From: Salinicola lusitanus
GTDB lineage: Bacteria > Pseudomonadota > Gammaproteobacteria > Pseudomonadales > Halomonadaceae
Reading direction: 5' to 3'
NCBI RefSeq assembly: GCF_003206045.1
Contig: NZ_PZJM01000004.1
Coordinates: 195,424-259,423 of the forward strand
Length of the DNA stretch: 64,000 nucleotides
In this document: one piece after another, positions 54,006 through 62,549 of the stretch
Layout of the letters: each line of letters starts with the position of its first letter
Numbering within the stretch: the first letter of the stretch is position 1
Position numbers and translations under genes: made by a program
Notes under the pieces: generated by a model
The model's input: the letters and a program-made list of their open reading frames with translations, nothing else
Database searches by the model: none
What the model was told of the DNA's origin: nothing

Positions 54006-54380
54006 TCAGACAGAGGCGTCGAACAGTCGTCCCTGATTTTCCGCGAACGCCTCGGCGATTCTTACCATCTCTTCCGCCGGGATCTGGCGGATGACGTCTC
54101 CCGTCGTCCGATCGATGACCTGCGTAATGACTCGACTATCGAATTCGCTCAACTCGAAACGCAGTCCGTACTGAGACATGACGCCGTTGAGCGAGTGAAG
54201 CCGATCGCTCAGATAACCGACTCCTGGGGTCGAGCCGTCCGCTGGCGAAGAGGAGGACGCCGTGACGGATGGCGGCGCAACCAACCCCGCTTGGCTCAGC
54301 AACGTTTCCAGTCTCTGACGGGGAGACCCGTCGACACCCAGGTTGAGAGAGAGCGAAGCCAGATCGATGGGGGTAGGCAT
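54006..54380 (-). CDS. flaG: FlaG-family flagellar protein
   Basis: The protein has 124 residues. The C-terminal half LNGVMSQYGLRFELSEFDSRVITQVIDRTTGDVIRQIPAEEMVRIAEAF is the FlaG pattern, with a variable Ser/Pro-rich N-terminus. FlaG proteins influence filament length or stability; the mechanism is not settled. Here it is downstream of a bactofilin gene (55 bp gap) rather than next to flagellin or fliD, its usual position. The ATG at 54380 is preferred because GAGGA lies 8 bases upstream; an ATG two codons earlier is too close to that site. Its transcription probably starts at the sigma28-like promoter of the bactofilin. Confidence 0.85.
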   Translation of the reverse strand: MPTPIDLASLSLNLGVDGSPRQRLETLLSQAGLVAPPSVTASSSSPADGSTPGVGYLSDRLHSLNGVMSQYGLRFELSEFDSRVITQVIDRTTGDVIRQIPAEEMVRIAEAFAENQGRLFDASV

Positions 54381-54435
54381 GACCATCTTCCTCGAAGAGT
54401 CGACACGGAAAGTAGACATCCAGGTTTCGTCATCG

Positions 54436-55029
54436 CTATCTGGACTCGGAGACCGGACGGGGTGAAGCAGGGGCGGGAGACACGGGACGAGCAGGGGCCG
54501 CCCGTCTGCCGCCGATACCGAAATTGCCCTGGATCCATGCACCCTCGTGGCAGTGCAGGCTTGCCGTGGAGAGCTGGCCTTCCAGCCGCGCCCCCATTTC
54601 GATGACGACATGCTCCGATACTTCCTGCCTTCCCAGCGAGGTTCCCGCCAGACGGAGTTCGCGAGCCGCGAGCCACGGCGCTACCCGGGCATCCGTGCCG
54701 ACCACGACTCGTTGACCATCGGCCACGACGTCTCCCTCTACCTCCCCTTCGATCCAAAGCGTCTCGCGCGTCTCGAGACGACCCCGCACCTTGACCGTTC
54801 GGCCGATCAGGCTGCCTTCAGGGAAGGTGGGCGTCTGCCCTGGTTGCGACTCGCTTGCGCATGGGGCGGAAGTCGCATGCTCGAGCAATGACCCGTTACC
54901 CGGAGGTGCGGTGTCAAGCGGTGTACCCGCGGGTAGTCGTTGTCGCCTCGTTACTCGGCGATACCCATCCAGCAGCAGCAGGGCGCAGCCGATGAGTCCA
55001 CCGAGCAGAAGCCATTCTGCCGAGTCCAT
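54436..55029 (-). CDS. membrane-anchored bactofilin-family protein
   Basis: The protein has 197 residues. A hydrophobic N-terminal helix (about residues 5-22, WLLLGGLIGCALLLLDG) is followed by a Pro-rich linker and then a short right-handed beta-helix core (about 75-170): GSLIGRTVKVRGRLETRETLWIEGEVEGDVV, VVVGTDARV, LEGQLSTASLHCHEGAWIQGN. Bactofilins polymerise into filaments that scaffold envelope proteins without nucleotide. The core of about 95 residues is near the usual length. The start is at 55029 (GGGGA 9 bases upstream) or three codons upstream. It is divergent from a second bactofilin and precedes flaG. Confidence 0.85.
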   Translation of the reverse strand: MDSAEWLLLGGLIGCALLLLDGYRRVTRRQRLPAGTPLDTAPPGNGSLLEHATSAPCASESQPGQTPTFPEGSLIGRTVKVRGRLETRETLWIEGEVEGDVVADGQRVVVGTDARVAPWLAARELRLAGTSLGRQEVSEHVVIEMGARLEGQLSTASLHCHEGAWIQGNFGIGGRRAAPARPVSPAPASPRPVSESR

Positions 55030-55107
55030 AGATTTCATTCCCCAAGCGGCTCCAACCCCTGTGTCGAATAGACCGTTCGGCGATGGTTGGGCGAGATATG
55101 TCGATAG

Positions 55108-55134
55108 CTATCGGCGCGGCGGGAAATATCTGAA
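55108..55134 (-). promoter_or_regulatory. candidate sigma28 promoter of the leftward bactofilin-flaG pair
   Basis: On the minus strand: TTCA (55131-55134), 15 bp, then GCCGATAG (55108-55115). The -10 element has one mismatch; the -35 is weak (two mismatches to TAAA). It lies about 80 bp before the bactofilin start. Confidence 0.55.
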
Positions 55135-55166
55135 GGTGAGAATTGCCGGTAGGCATCGAAGGGAGA

Positions 55167-55193
55167 TAAAGATGCCTCGTCTTCTGCCGATCT
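55167..55193 (+). promoter_or_regulatory. candidate sigma28 promoter of the rightward bactofilin
   Basis: TAAA (55167-55170), exactly 15 bp, then GCCGATCT (55186-55193): perfect -35 core and spacing, two mismatches at the end of the -10. It lies 70 bp before the gene. Confidence 0.7.
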
Positions 55194-55262
55194 ATCATCA
55201 CACCGGGTGGCCATGCTTGAGGCTGAATCCGCCATCCCCCGACAGCGACAGAGAACTGCGAC

Positions 55263-55829
55263 ATGTTTCAGAAATCGAACCACAATACCCGGCAGTCGGT
55301 GGCGCCATCCCGCAGCAGCGACAGCCCGGCGTCATCTGGCGGCAACCCCGCTCCCGCTCACGGCCTCTCTCGAATCGGGGGCAAGACGACCCTACAAGGC
55401 GACATCAGCGGCGACGAGGACCTTCTTATCGAGGGGCGGATCCTGGGCGACGTCCTGTTTCGGGAGCATGGCGTTACCGTCGGAGCGGAAGGCGTCGTGG
55501 AAGGCCGGATGGTGGCCAGGGAGCTGACGGTGAAAGGACGGGTGGATGGCACCCTGATCGCCGCCGAGAAGATCACCCTGAAAGCGGGGGCCGTGGTCAA
55601 CGGCCAACTCCACTCTCCCGGTCTAGTACTGGAAGAGGGCGCGGCATTTCACGGCAACATCGACATGGAGCCGGAACAGGAAGAGCTCAGGAACGCCTTC
55701 GAGACCGGGGCGGCGCGTGTCGACTCCACGGTTCCGGCGTCGGCTCGCCTCGGCGCGGAGCCGTCTCCGGTTGCAGAAGCCGATACCTCCCCGGCGGACG
55801 ACCGGAGCGCGCCCGTCTCGGGGAGTTGA
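55263..55829 (+). CDS. soluble bactofilin-family protein
   Basis: The protein has 188 residues without a membrane helix. After a Ser-rich tail the beta-helix core starts at about residue 35: LSRIGGKTTLQGDISGDEDLLIEGRILGDVL, VTVGAEGVVEGRMVARELTVKGRVDGTLIAAEKITLKAGAVVNGQL. This regular G-V-G turn pattern is diagnostic of bactofilins. A 45-residue Ala/Ser/Pro tail follows. It is divergent from a membrane-anchored bactofilin, suggesting a pair that co-polymerises or recruits each other. A sigma28-like promoter at 55167-55193 ties it to flagellar gene expression. Confidence 0.87.
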   Translation: MFQKSNHNTRQSVAPSRSSDSPASSGGNPAPAHGLSRIGGKTTLQGDISGDEDLLIEGRILGDVLFREHGVTVGAEGVVEGRMVARELTVKGRVDGTLIAAEKITLKAGAVVNGQLHSPGLVLEEGAAFHGNIDMEPEQEELRNAFETGAARVDSTVPASARLGAEPSPVAEADTSPADDRSAPVSGS

Positions 55830-55974
55830 GGCAAGAAACCCGTAGATGCGTCGAACCCGAGTGAGCTGAATGGCTCGTCAGTTTTGATATTCGACTAGAA
55901 TTACAAATTATCATTTTGTTCAAGATTTAAACAGTTTTTGGGTGAGCTTAGACATTTCCTCAATATGCGGCCCC

Positions 55975-55998
55975 GGCCGGCTTTACGGAGCCGGCCTT
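55975..55998. terminator. hairpin between convergent bactofilin and glycosyltransferase genes
   Basis: A perfect 8-bp stem GGCCGGCT/AGCCGGCC with a TTACGG loop lies in an AT-rich spacer. Only short T runs flank it. It is placed where both convergent transcripts should end. Confidence 0.6.
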
Positions 55999-56049
55999 GG
56001 TTCGTCGGAATTCAATGGAGTTGGTTCCGGCAAAATAATTTTATCGTTA

Positions 56050-59000
56050 CTACGATGCTCCATATGCAACTTTGTTGTAATTTTCCAAAATCCATGCCAA
56101 GTGTTTTCTGGGTAGCGAGCTAGGTACGAGGTCAAATCGTGCCATCCTGCCCACGGTCTCCGTTGGCTCTGCCAATCTTTCGATCTCGTGGTAGTAGTGT
56201 CGATCTGTATAATCATCGAAAAGCACGATGGTGGGCTTCTCGATCATCAAGAAAGTCGTTATAAAGCACGCCCGCCGAAACCGGCCGTCGATCAGAACAA
56301 CATCTGGGTGCACGAAGTCATCGTGATGCCACGCTTGAGTGGGATATCGATGGAAATTGCGCCATTTTGCATCATTTTTGGGTTTTGCCCAAAGGCCCGT
56401 CTCGCCGACATCGACATGCATGACGTTTGGGCGCGACAAGAGATCGGCTGATTCGATATAGCGATCCATGTTTTGGGCCCAAGCAGCATCGTTCTCTACT
56501 GACGTAATATGCTTATTGGGCATTTTAGCAGCGATGATCGTGGAGCCCCCACTCCCGTACTCGAGAATGACAGAGCTTTTCTGGTATAGCTCAGTAATGT
56601 AGTTTTCTACTTCTGGAGGTAAGGTGACCTTGGGTTCTATCAGGGTATCCCTGCTATCACTTTGCTGTTCTGAGGTGTTTTTATCAATTTTCGGATGAGT
56701 ACGAGCATCTTCTGCGTATGATGCCCGAGTAACGGCGTCCCGACTGATGAGCCCTTGACTCTTGGCCTCCTGAAGAAGAGAAAAATGCTTTGAAATTTGG
56801 GAGTGCAAAGCGTTCAGCAATACCCATGAGTCGGCCTGCTTGCGGATCTTTTCTTTGGCATGGTCCTGACCACGAAGATATTCGTGAATCAACACCGGAC
56901 CAGGGTCGTAAGCCTGTTTGCGGGCAGAATATCCCGCTTGAATCAGTCTATATGAGATATCCACGCCGCCATGGCCGAACAGTATGTAGTCTCCCCAGCC
57001 TCCTATTTCGAAGAATGGCTTTGCTGAAAATGAAGCATTACCCTCCAGCTCCGGAGGAGCCGGGAGTGGCTTGTCGCAAGGGTAGTAGTGGCTAGGTCCA
57101 GTCAACCCTGAAGGCTGATGATAAACGCCTCGCAGTGAGACGATATCCCATTTTTTATGGGCTCTGATATGGCTGTCAATGAAGCCCGGTTCAGGGATGC
57201 CATCATCATCGACAAACAGAAGAATAGGGGCTTCGCTGTACAGTGCGCCAATATTGCGCGCTAGATATGCACCTGCGTTTCCAGAGGTTTTTAACCAAGT
57301 GTCTACCCAAGGCTCTATGTCTTTGAACTCCTCGTCCGGGCAGCCGTTATTGACAAAAACGATCTGTAATTTATTTCCACCTTCCTCACGAAGTTTTGAA
57401 AGGTTTTTTACAATTTCTGGTTTGAATCGGTTTGCTATAATGATAGCCGATATATCGAACTCAGCCCGATGGTTTCGCACATTCTCTTGAGATAGCCAGT
57501 AGTCGTAGAGTGGCCCTTTGTGCTCCCATTTGACTCTTGCCAATCGATTTCTTAGAGATGCTGATTTTTCACTGTCATCTAAGTATTCCTTTCTCGACAG
57601 TAGTGCATGTGTGAGAATGAAGAATGCGGCATTATTGCTCTGTTGCCACTCAAGCAGATCTCTACAGCTTTCAAGTAAGCTATCGACCGAGCTTGCATCG
57701 AATCGATTCAGGTTGTCTGTCAGGCCGACTACGATAGCACCCTTTTCATGATCCAGAGGATCTTCTTCACTTACCAATGAAATAATGTCGTTGGGAGTGA
57801 GCGGTCCTCCTTTGTTGTTTTCTTTCAGCATTTTGAGACTGTTGGGGATATTTTCTTCTTTATTAAAAGATGGTAACAAGCCCTTGAAATCTTCAATGCC
57901 GTAAAGACCAGCGGCAAGAAACGCCAGCTTCTTTCTCTGCACCTCGCTTAAGGTAGATAGGCGAGAGTCATTTGGTATCAGCAATGCATCAGCGCTGATC
58001 AACTGGGACGCCCGGAAACCTGGGATTGATGATTTATCCTGTTCAGTGACAGCATATGAGGCTGAATGAAAGCGATAGAATTGAAACCCGTTCTCATCGG
58101 CCCACTGAATCAGATGGCCTAATTCTGTCTGTCTTTTATAAATAGGGTTGAATCTTACCCGAATCTGCAGGACGAGCGCCTCCGCCAACGCCTGAGAGCC
58201 ATGTTCAAGGATTTCCAGGTTGTCGTGCCGATCATCCAGCGCCAACAAATCGATACTTTCCAGCCCTTCGATGCTGTCCAAGGAAACGCTGGCGATATCG
58301 AATGTCTCAAGATCGACGGTATCAGGGATTTTCAATGGCTCAAGGGTTGCGGGTTTCTCTCCCGTATCATTGAGTATCACCGGGGTTGGATGTCCATCGC
58401 CAAGAGTGACCTGCGGTAGATGCTCTAATTCGCCGTATTGAGAAAGCTCACTCGCATTATCGAGCTCACAGGCGGGATCGAAGACCAGCATTGCCACGTT
58501 GCCAGTGCCTAGCAAGTTCTTGATGTCGCCACGTCTGACGATATTGCAGCCGTTGTCCAGAATCGTGATTGGGCTCTCCAGATCCCAATCGAACTCCTTT
58601 AGAAGCGATGCAGGCAGTTTGACGGGCTTGGCCTCATCTTCGAACCAGGCTTGGCCACCTTTGTTGAAAGTCAGGGCTGCCGGTGCCTTGTCTTCACAGT
58701 GGCGTTGCCAGATGGCTCGTAAGGCTTTGTGCAGATTTCGGGCAAAGCGAGGGGCATCGCAGATGGGCGACTGTTCGAGATAGGTGCGTAGCGCTGCTCG
58801 AATCACTGCCAGACTCGGTAGGTCCGAAGCGAGGTCGAGAACACGTTTGCGGTAGTCTTCCCAGTTGTCCGTCACCAATTCCGGCATGCCGGCGTTGCAC
58901 AGATGGGTCGCGCTATGGCGGCCGGCAAAAGTCGGGCCGGTGTGGGTGACCACGGGAACGCCCATCAGCAGGGCTTCGCATGTGGTCAGGCCGCCGGAGT

Positions 59001-60555
59001 ACGGCCAGGTGTCCAGCGCGATATCGACACGGTTGTAGCTCTCCAGTAACTCCTTGTGTTGCGACGGGCCCTCCAGCAGGACTCTCGACCGCTCGACGCC
59101 GTGTTTTTCCAGCGTCGCGAGCACACGCTCGCACACCTCGTCGCTGCTGTACTGACCGCCTTTCAGGAACAGGCGGCTACCCGGCAGCTGTTGCAGGAGA
59201 ATTGCCCACTCGGCCAGCAGAGTGTCGTTGACCTTGGCAGGATTGTTGAAGCAGCCGAAGGTGATGTAGCCATTGCTGAGCGAGGGTAGTGCGGTAATGG
59301 CGGGCTTGTAGCCCGGGGGTTGATAACAGATATAGTCGTCCGGCAGCCGGATGAGCTTTTCGGTATAGAGGTGGTCGACGCCCGCCGGGGTTTCATGACT
59401 GTCACTCAGGAAGTAGTCAAACGCATCAATGCCCATGCTACTGATCTGCATGCCGACCCATTTGACAATGATGGGAGCCGGTTTCGTGTCGACGGTCGGC
59501 AATCGGTTGAGACCGCCATGTCCGGCGAGCTCGATCAGAATGTCGATGTCGTCCTCGAAGATCTTTTCGGCGAGTTGGCGATGATTCAAGTGATAGACGG
59601 GATGCCACTCGCAGGCCTGCTTGATGCGTTTGGCAATCGGATCATTGTCTCCGGCGTCGGCATCGGAATAGGCATGGAGCTCGATGTCTTCAGGGAGCTG
59701 CTCGATGGCGCTACTGATCATCCAGCCGACCGGATGAGCACGCAGGTTTCCGGACAGCAGGCCCACCCGTAATCGTCGATTGGGGGACGTATCCTTCTCA
59801 CCCTGATCAAAAGTCTGGGGCGGCTTGAAACGCGCGCTCCACTTTGTCGACTTTTCAAGGATGCTCTCTGCCGAAGCTTCCGGATCATAGTGCTTGGTCA
59901 GGATCTCGTTGGAGTAAGCACCCGAATAGTCGGGTCTCAAGCGCAGGGCTTCTCGATAATGCCACTCGGCCTTTCTGAAGTCGGCCATGTCCTTGTGGTA
60001 GTTACCGAGCGTGTTGTGCACTGTGGGGTCTTGAGGCCTCAACGTATAAAGACGATTCAGTGCCTCCAGCCCTTCCTTGAACTTGAAATGGAGCGAGAGG
60101 ATCACACTGCGCATGGCCAGGACTTCTGCGGGGGAGTGGCCCAGCTCCTCGGCTTTTGACAGGAACTTTTCTGCCTCCGAATAGGAGCCCATCTGGTAGA
60201 GCATATGACCCATGTTGAAATGGGCCTGGGCATTGCCGGAATCGAGTTCGATACTGCGGGCCTGCAGTGCCTGGGCTCGCTGCTTCTCTCCCGCCATGAA
60301 ACAGGCTCGTGCCAGTGCCGTCAGCGTTAAGGGATCATCGGGATCGAGCGCATAAGCTCTCTCCAGTGTCTCTTTGGCCTCATCGGGGGCAATCTGCAGC
60401 TGGCAGTTGCCCAGTGCTTTCCAGGCAAAAGCATCCTCGGGATAGTTCTGGACCAGTTTCTCGGCTTCCGTCATGGCGAGTTTGTGCTTGCCCTGCCGGT
60501 AGAGATCCATGAACTGTTTTTGACGGGAGGCGGGGGCTTGAAGACTCTGGCTCAT
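56050..60555 (-). CDS. giant multi-domain glycosyltransferase/methyltransferase, probable flagellin-modifying enzyme
   Basis: The protein has 1501 residues. Residues 30-215 are TPR repeats. Residues 260-640 are an O-GlcNAc-transferase/SPINDLY-type GT41 domain: LSGNLRAHPVGW (His274), FNNPAKVND (Lys441) and DIALDTWPYSGGLTTCEALLMGVPVV. Residues 660-905 look FkbM-methyltransferase-like (SLDSIEGLESIDLLALDDRHDNLEILEHG, FNPIYKRQTELGHLIQWADENGF). Residues 1033-1240 are a family 2 glycosyltransferase with FVDDDG at 1115-1119 and FGHGGVDISYRL. Residues 1310-1495 have a class I methyltransferase-like LEYGSGGST. It lies 163 bp downstream of flagellin on the same strand, after the flagellin terminator. 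Flagellin O-glycosylation is inferred from location and the GT41 domain. The 3' half is visibly AT-richer. Confidence 0.85.
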   Translation of the reverse strand: MSQSLQAPASRQKQFMDLYRQGKHKLAMTEAEKLVQNYPEDAFAWKALGNCQLQIAPDEAKETLERAYALDPDDPLTLTALARACFMAGEKQRAQALQARSIELDSGNAQAHFNMGHMLYQMGSYSEAEKFLSKAEELGHSPAEVLAMRSVILSLHFKFKEGLEALNRLYTLRPQDPTVHNTLGNYHKDMADFRKAEWHYREALRLRPDYSGAYSNEILTKHYDPEASAESILEKSTKWSARFKPPQTFDQGEKDTSPNRRLRVGLLSGNLRAHPVGWMISSAIEQLPEDIELHAYSDADAGDNDPIAKRIKQACEWHPVYHLNHRQLAEKIFEDDIDILIELAGHGGLNRLPTVDTKPAPIIVKWVGMQISSMGIDAFDYFLSDSHETPAGVDHLYTEKLIRLPDDYICYQPPGYKPAITALPSLSNGYITFGCFNNPAKVNDTLLAEWAILLQQLPGSRLFLKGGQYSSDEVCERVLATLEKHGVERSRVLLEGPSQHKELLESYNRVDIALDTWPYSGGLTTCEALLMGVPVVTHTGPTFAGRHSATHLCNAGMPELVTDNWEDYRKRVLDLASDLPSLAVIRAALRTYLEQSPICDAPRFARNLHKALRAIWQRHCEDKAPAALTFNKGGQAWFEDEAKPVKLPASLLKEFDWDLESPITILDNGCNIVRRGDIKNLLGTGNVAMLVFDPACELDNASELSQYGELEHLPQVTLGDGHPTPVILNDTGEKPATLEPLKIPDTVDLETFDIASVSLDSIEGLESIDLLALDDRHDNLEILEHGSQALAEALVLQIRVRFNPIYKRQTELGHLIQWADENGFQFYRFHSASYAVTEQDKSSIPGFRASQLISADALLIPNDSRLSTLSEVQRKKLAFLAAGLYGIEDFKGLLPSFNKEENIPNSLKMLKENNKGGPLTPNDIISLVSEEDPLDHEKGAIVVGLTDNLNRFDASSVDSLLESCRDLLEWQQSNNAAFFILTHALLSRKEYLDDSEKSASLRNRLARVKWEHKGPLYDYWLSQENVRNHRAEFDISAIIIANRFKPEIVKNLSKLREEGGNKLQIVFVNNGCPDEEFKDIEPWVDTWLKTSGNAGAYLARNIGALYSEAPILLFVDDDGIPEPGFIDSHIRAHKKWDIVSLRGVYHQPSGLTGPSHYYPCDKPLPAPPELEGNASFSAKPFFEIGGWGDYILFGHGGVDISYRLIQAGYSARKQAYDPGPVLIHEYLRGQDHAKEKIRKQADSWVLLNALHSQISKHFSLLQEAKSQGLISRDAVTRASYAEDARTHPKIDKNTSEQQSDSRDTLIEPKVTLPPEVENYITELYQKSSVILEYGSGGSTIIAAKMPNKHITSVENDAAWAQNMDRYIESADLLSRPNVMHVDVGETGLWAKPKNDAKWRNFHRYPTQAWHHDDFVHPDVVLIDGRFRRACFITTFLMIEKPTIVLFDDYTDRHYYHEIERLAEPTETVGRMARFDLVPSSLPRKHLAWILENYNKVAYGAS

Positions 60556-60673
60556 AAGAATCCGTATTCCGGTGTGGTGCTGACGAGGATTGGATCAGCT
60601 TCCCACACTCGAAGAGATTCGAAGCGACGAAGTGATGTCACTCCAAGCCTTTTATCGTCGTGAACCGAAACGT

Positions 60674-60698
60674 AAAAAGGCCGGCATATTGCCGGCCT
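60674..60698 (-). terminator. rho-independent terminator of the flagellin gene
   Basis: On the minus strand AGGCCGGC pairs with GCCGGCCT across an AATAT loop and runs into TTTTT. It lies 21 bp after the flagellin stop and separates it from the glycosyltransferase gene. Confidence 0.92.
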
Positions 60699-60718
60699 CG
60701 TTTACCGCCTCGGCGCGC

Positions 60719-61615
60719 TTACTGGAGCAGTGACAGAACGCTCTGCGGAGACTGGTTGGCCTGGGCCAGGACCGAGGTGCCGGCCTGCTGCAGGATGTTG
60801 GCGCGTGTCATGTTGGAGACTTCGACCGCATAGTCGGCGTCTTCGATGCGCGAACGTGCGGCAGACAGGTTGGTCGAGGTCGTGGTGATGTTGTCGATAG
60901 CGGTCTCGAAACGGTTCTGGACCGCACCGAGGTTGCTACGCTCGTTGTCAACGTTGTTGAGCTTGTTGTCCAGAATGGCCAGTGCACTGGTGGCGAGCAC
61001 GTCGAAACCGTTGGTGCTGACAGCGCGAGCCTCGCCGTTGACGGAAGCTCCGGCTGCAGTTGCGGTGCTCGTGTACATGTTCCAGCCAGAGGTGCCAGTG
61101 CTGGAGGTGCCGGAAGCGCTGGCGCCGCCGATGGTGATGCTGATGGTCTCGCCGTCTTTGGAACCGACCTGGATGCTGAAGGAAGAATCGCTGGCGTTGG
61201 TCTTGAAGACGTTGGTTCCGTTGAAGGACGTTTGAGTCGTAACGCGGTTGATCTCTTCCAAGCGCTGGTTGACTTCCTTCTGGATGGAGTCGATGTCCTG
61301 GGCGCTGTTGGTACCGTTCTGAGCCTGTACGGTCAGTTCACGGATACGCTGCAGGTTGTCGTTGATCTGATCCAGCGAGCCTTCGGCAGTCTGGGCCAGA
61401 GAGATGCCGTCGTTGGCGTTACGGCTGGCTTGGGTCAGACCGGTGACGGTAGAGGTCATGCGGTTGGCGATGGCCTGGCCGGCAGCATCGTCCTTCGCGC
61501 TGTTGATGCGCAGGCCGGAAGAGAGACGCTCCATCGCGGTCTGAAGCTGGCCCTGAGACTTGTTCAGGTTGTTCTGACCGATCAGGGAGGTGATGTTGGT
61601 ATTGATAACTGCCAT
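60719..61615 (-). CDS. fliC: flagellin
   Basis: The protein has 298 residues. The N-terminal D0/D1 region (INTNITSLIGQNNLNKSQGQL, AMERLSSGLRINSAKDDAAGQAIANRM) and the C-terminal D1/D0 region (SRIEDADYAVEVSNMTRANILQQAGTSVLAQANQ, ending SVLSLLQ) are intact. The surface-exposed centre (about residues 140-205) is short and rich in Ser, Thr, Gly and Ala, with many potential O-glycosylation sites. It contains no cysteine. A good ribosome site AAGGA lies 7 bases before ATG, and a perfect sigma28 promoter lies at 61721-61747. Only one flagellin gene is seen in the window. Confidence 0.97.
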   Translation of the reverse strand: MAVINTNITSLIGQNNLNKSQGQLQTAMERLSSGLRINSAKDDAAGQAIANRMTSTVTGLTQASRNANDGISLAQTAEGSLDQINDNLQRIRELTVQAQNGTNSAQDIDSIQKEVNQRLEEINRVTTQTSFNGTNVFKTNASDSSFSIQVGSKDGETISITIGGASASGTSSTGTSGWNMYTSTATAAGASVNGEARAVSTNGFDVLATSALAILDNKLNNVDNERSNLGAVQNRFETAIDNITTTSTNLSAARSRIEDADYAVEVSNMTRANILQQAGTSVLAQANQSPQSVLSLLQ

Positions 61616-61720
61616 TGTCGTATTCCTTTCTCACTTGAGAGGGCAATTTGGGCCTGATCCGCTGCGCGGTGGCAGGTGGTGCCGGATCCTGCTGCAACGG
61701 CCCCGTGGCCGTTGACCCAG

Positions 61721-61747
61721 TTATCGGCGCTACCCGATGTTGCTTTA
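61721..61747 (-). promoter_or_regulatory. sigma28 promoter of flagellin
   Basis: On the minus strand TAAA (61744-61747), exactly 15 bp, then GCCGATAA (61721-61728): a perfect core match to the FliA consensus, 106 bp before the flagellin start. Confidence 0.93.
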
Positions 61748-62165
61748 GCCTCGTCTGAGAAATTTTTGATGTAGTGATTCGGTACTGGTGGGAGTGCCTC
61801 AATGCGAGGCCGCATGGTTGCGGGGATTCCGGCGGTGTAGGAGAGCTGACGGCAAGAACCCGGGCAACAAAAGACTTCTATTGATTACCTAATGTTACTC
61901 ATTGTCCTTCATATGAGTCGCTACCTTCGGGCAGGCGAGGTGGCGTCTCGCTCCAGGCCGCAGGGTAAACGCCAATCCGACACGAGCGTGTGACATGGCT
62001 CTACGCATTTGCAGTAAGAGGAGCGAACTTGGTCAGCGGCTGTGCGGGGCCCCCGGCGCTACGCCATCTTTTTCTATCCATCGCGAGAGCGCATTGACCA
62101 GAATTTAGCGATCGATGTTCGAGACGCCCTCGAAACGGTCGAATCGGGCTCGAATGATGTTGCTT

Positions 62166-62246
62166 GGCGGGCTTGGCGGGCTTGGCGGGCTTGGCGGGCT
62201 TGGTGGGCTTGGCGGGCTTGGCGGGCTTGGCGGGCTTGGCGGGCTT
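62166..62246. repeat. 9-bp minisatellite, nine tandem units
   Basis: GGCGGGCTT is repeated nine times without interruption; only unit five differs (GGTGGGCTT). A partial unit GCTT precedes it and GGCCAAGG follows. The unit length keeps any reading frame intact on copy-number change. Confidence 0.97.
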
Positions 62247-62549
62247 GGCCAAGGCGAGGCGGGAGCCGTTCCTGGCGATGCTGGACGCGACCGTCCCAAG
62301 TCACTATCCGCACGCCACTATTGATTCGCTCGTTGCTTTGCTCGCCCGCTTTCTTGGTTCCTGGCCCGACCAAGTGCAGGCATGGTGATTTTTCGGGTGT
62401 CTTTCGCTAGACTGAGCAGGCCCGTGTCAATGGCAAAATGCTGAATCTTCTGTCGGCAAATAGTGACTCTTTCGTGCCTATCAGAAGGTGGTAGCGCTGA
62501 CGATGCGTCGATTTCTCTTTTTATTGATAGGGTTTCCTGATAAATCACT

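Larger units (their letters stand above)
61616..62549. other. 934-bp gap between flagellin and a small gene: promoter plus minisatellite
   Basis: It contains the flagellin 5' leader and promoter (61721-61747) and the 9-bp minisatellite (62166-62246). Open frames through the minisatellite exist on both strands (Gly-Leu-Gly or Lys-Pro-Ala repeats), but they lack ATG starts with ribosome sites and normal flanking protein sequence. No gene is called. The composition drops towards AT after about 62300. Confidence 0.5.

Noticed and set aside
62166-62246. CRISPR array
   Set aside because: The units are contiguous 9-mers without spacers, and no cas gene is present.
62001-62252. Lys-Pro-Ala repeat protein read on the minus strand through the minisatellite (and Gly-Leu-Gly frames on the plus strand)
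   Set aside because: The minus frame starts only at TTG without a ribosome site and the sequence after the repeat is not protein-like; the repeats follow from the 9-bp DNA unit.
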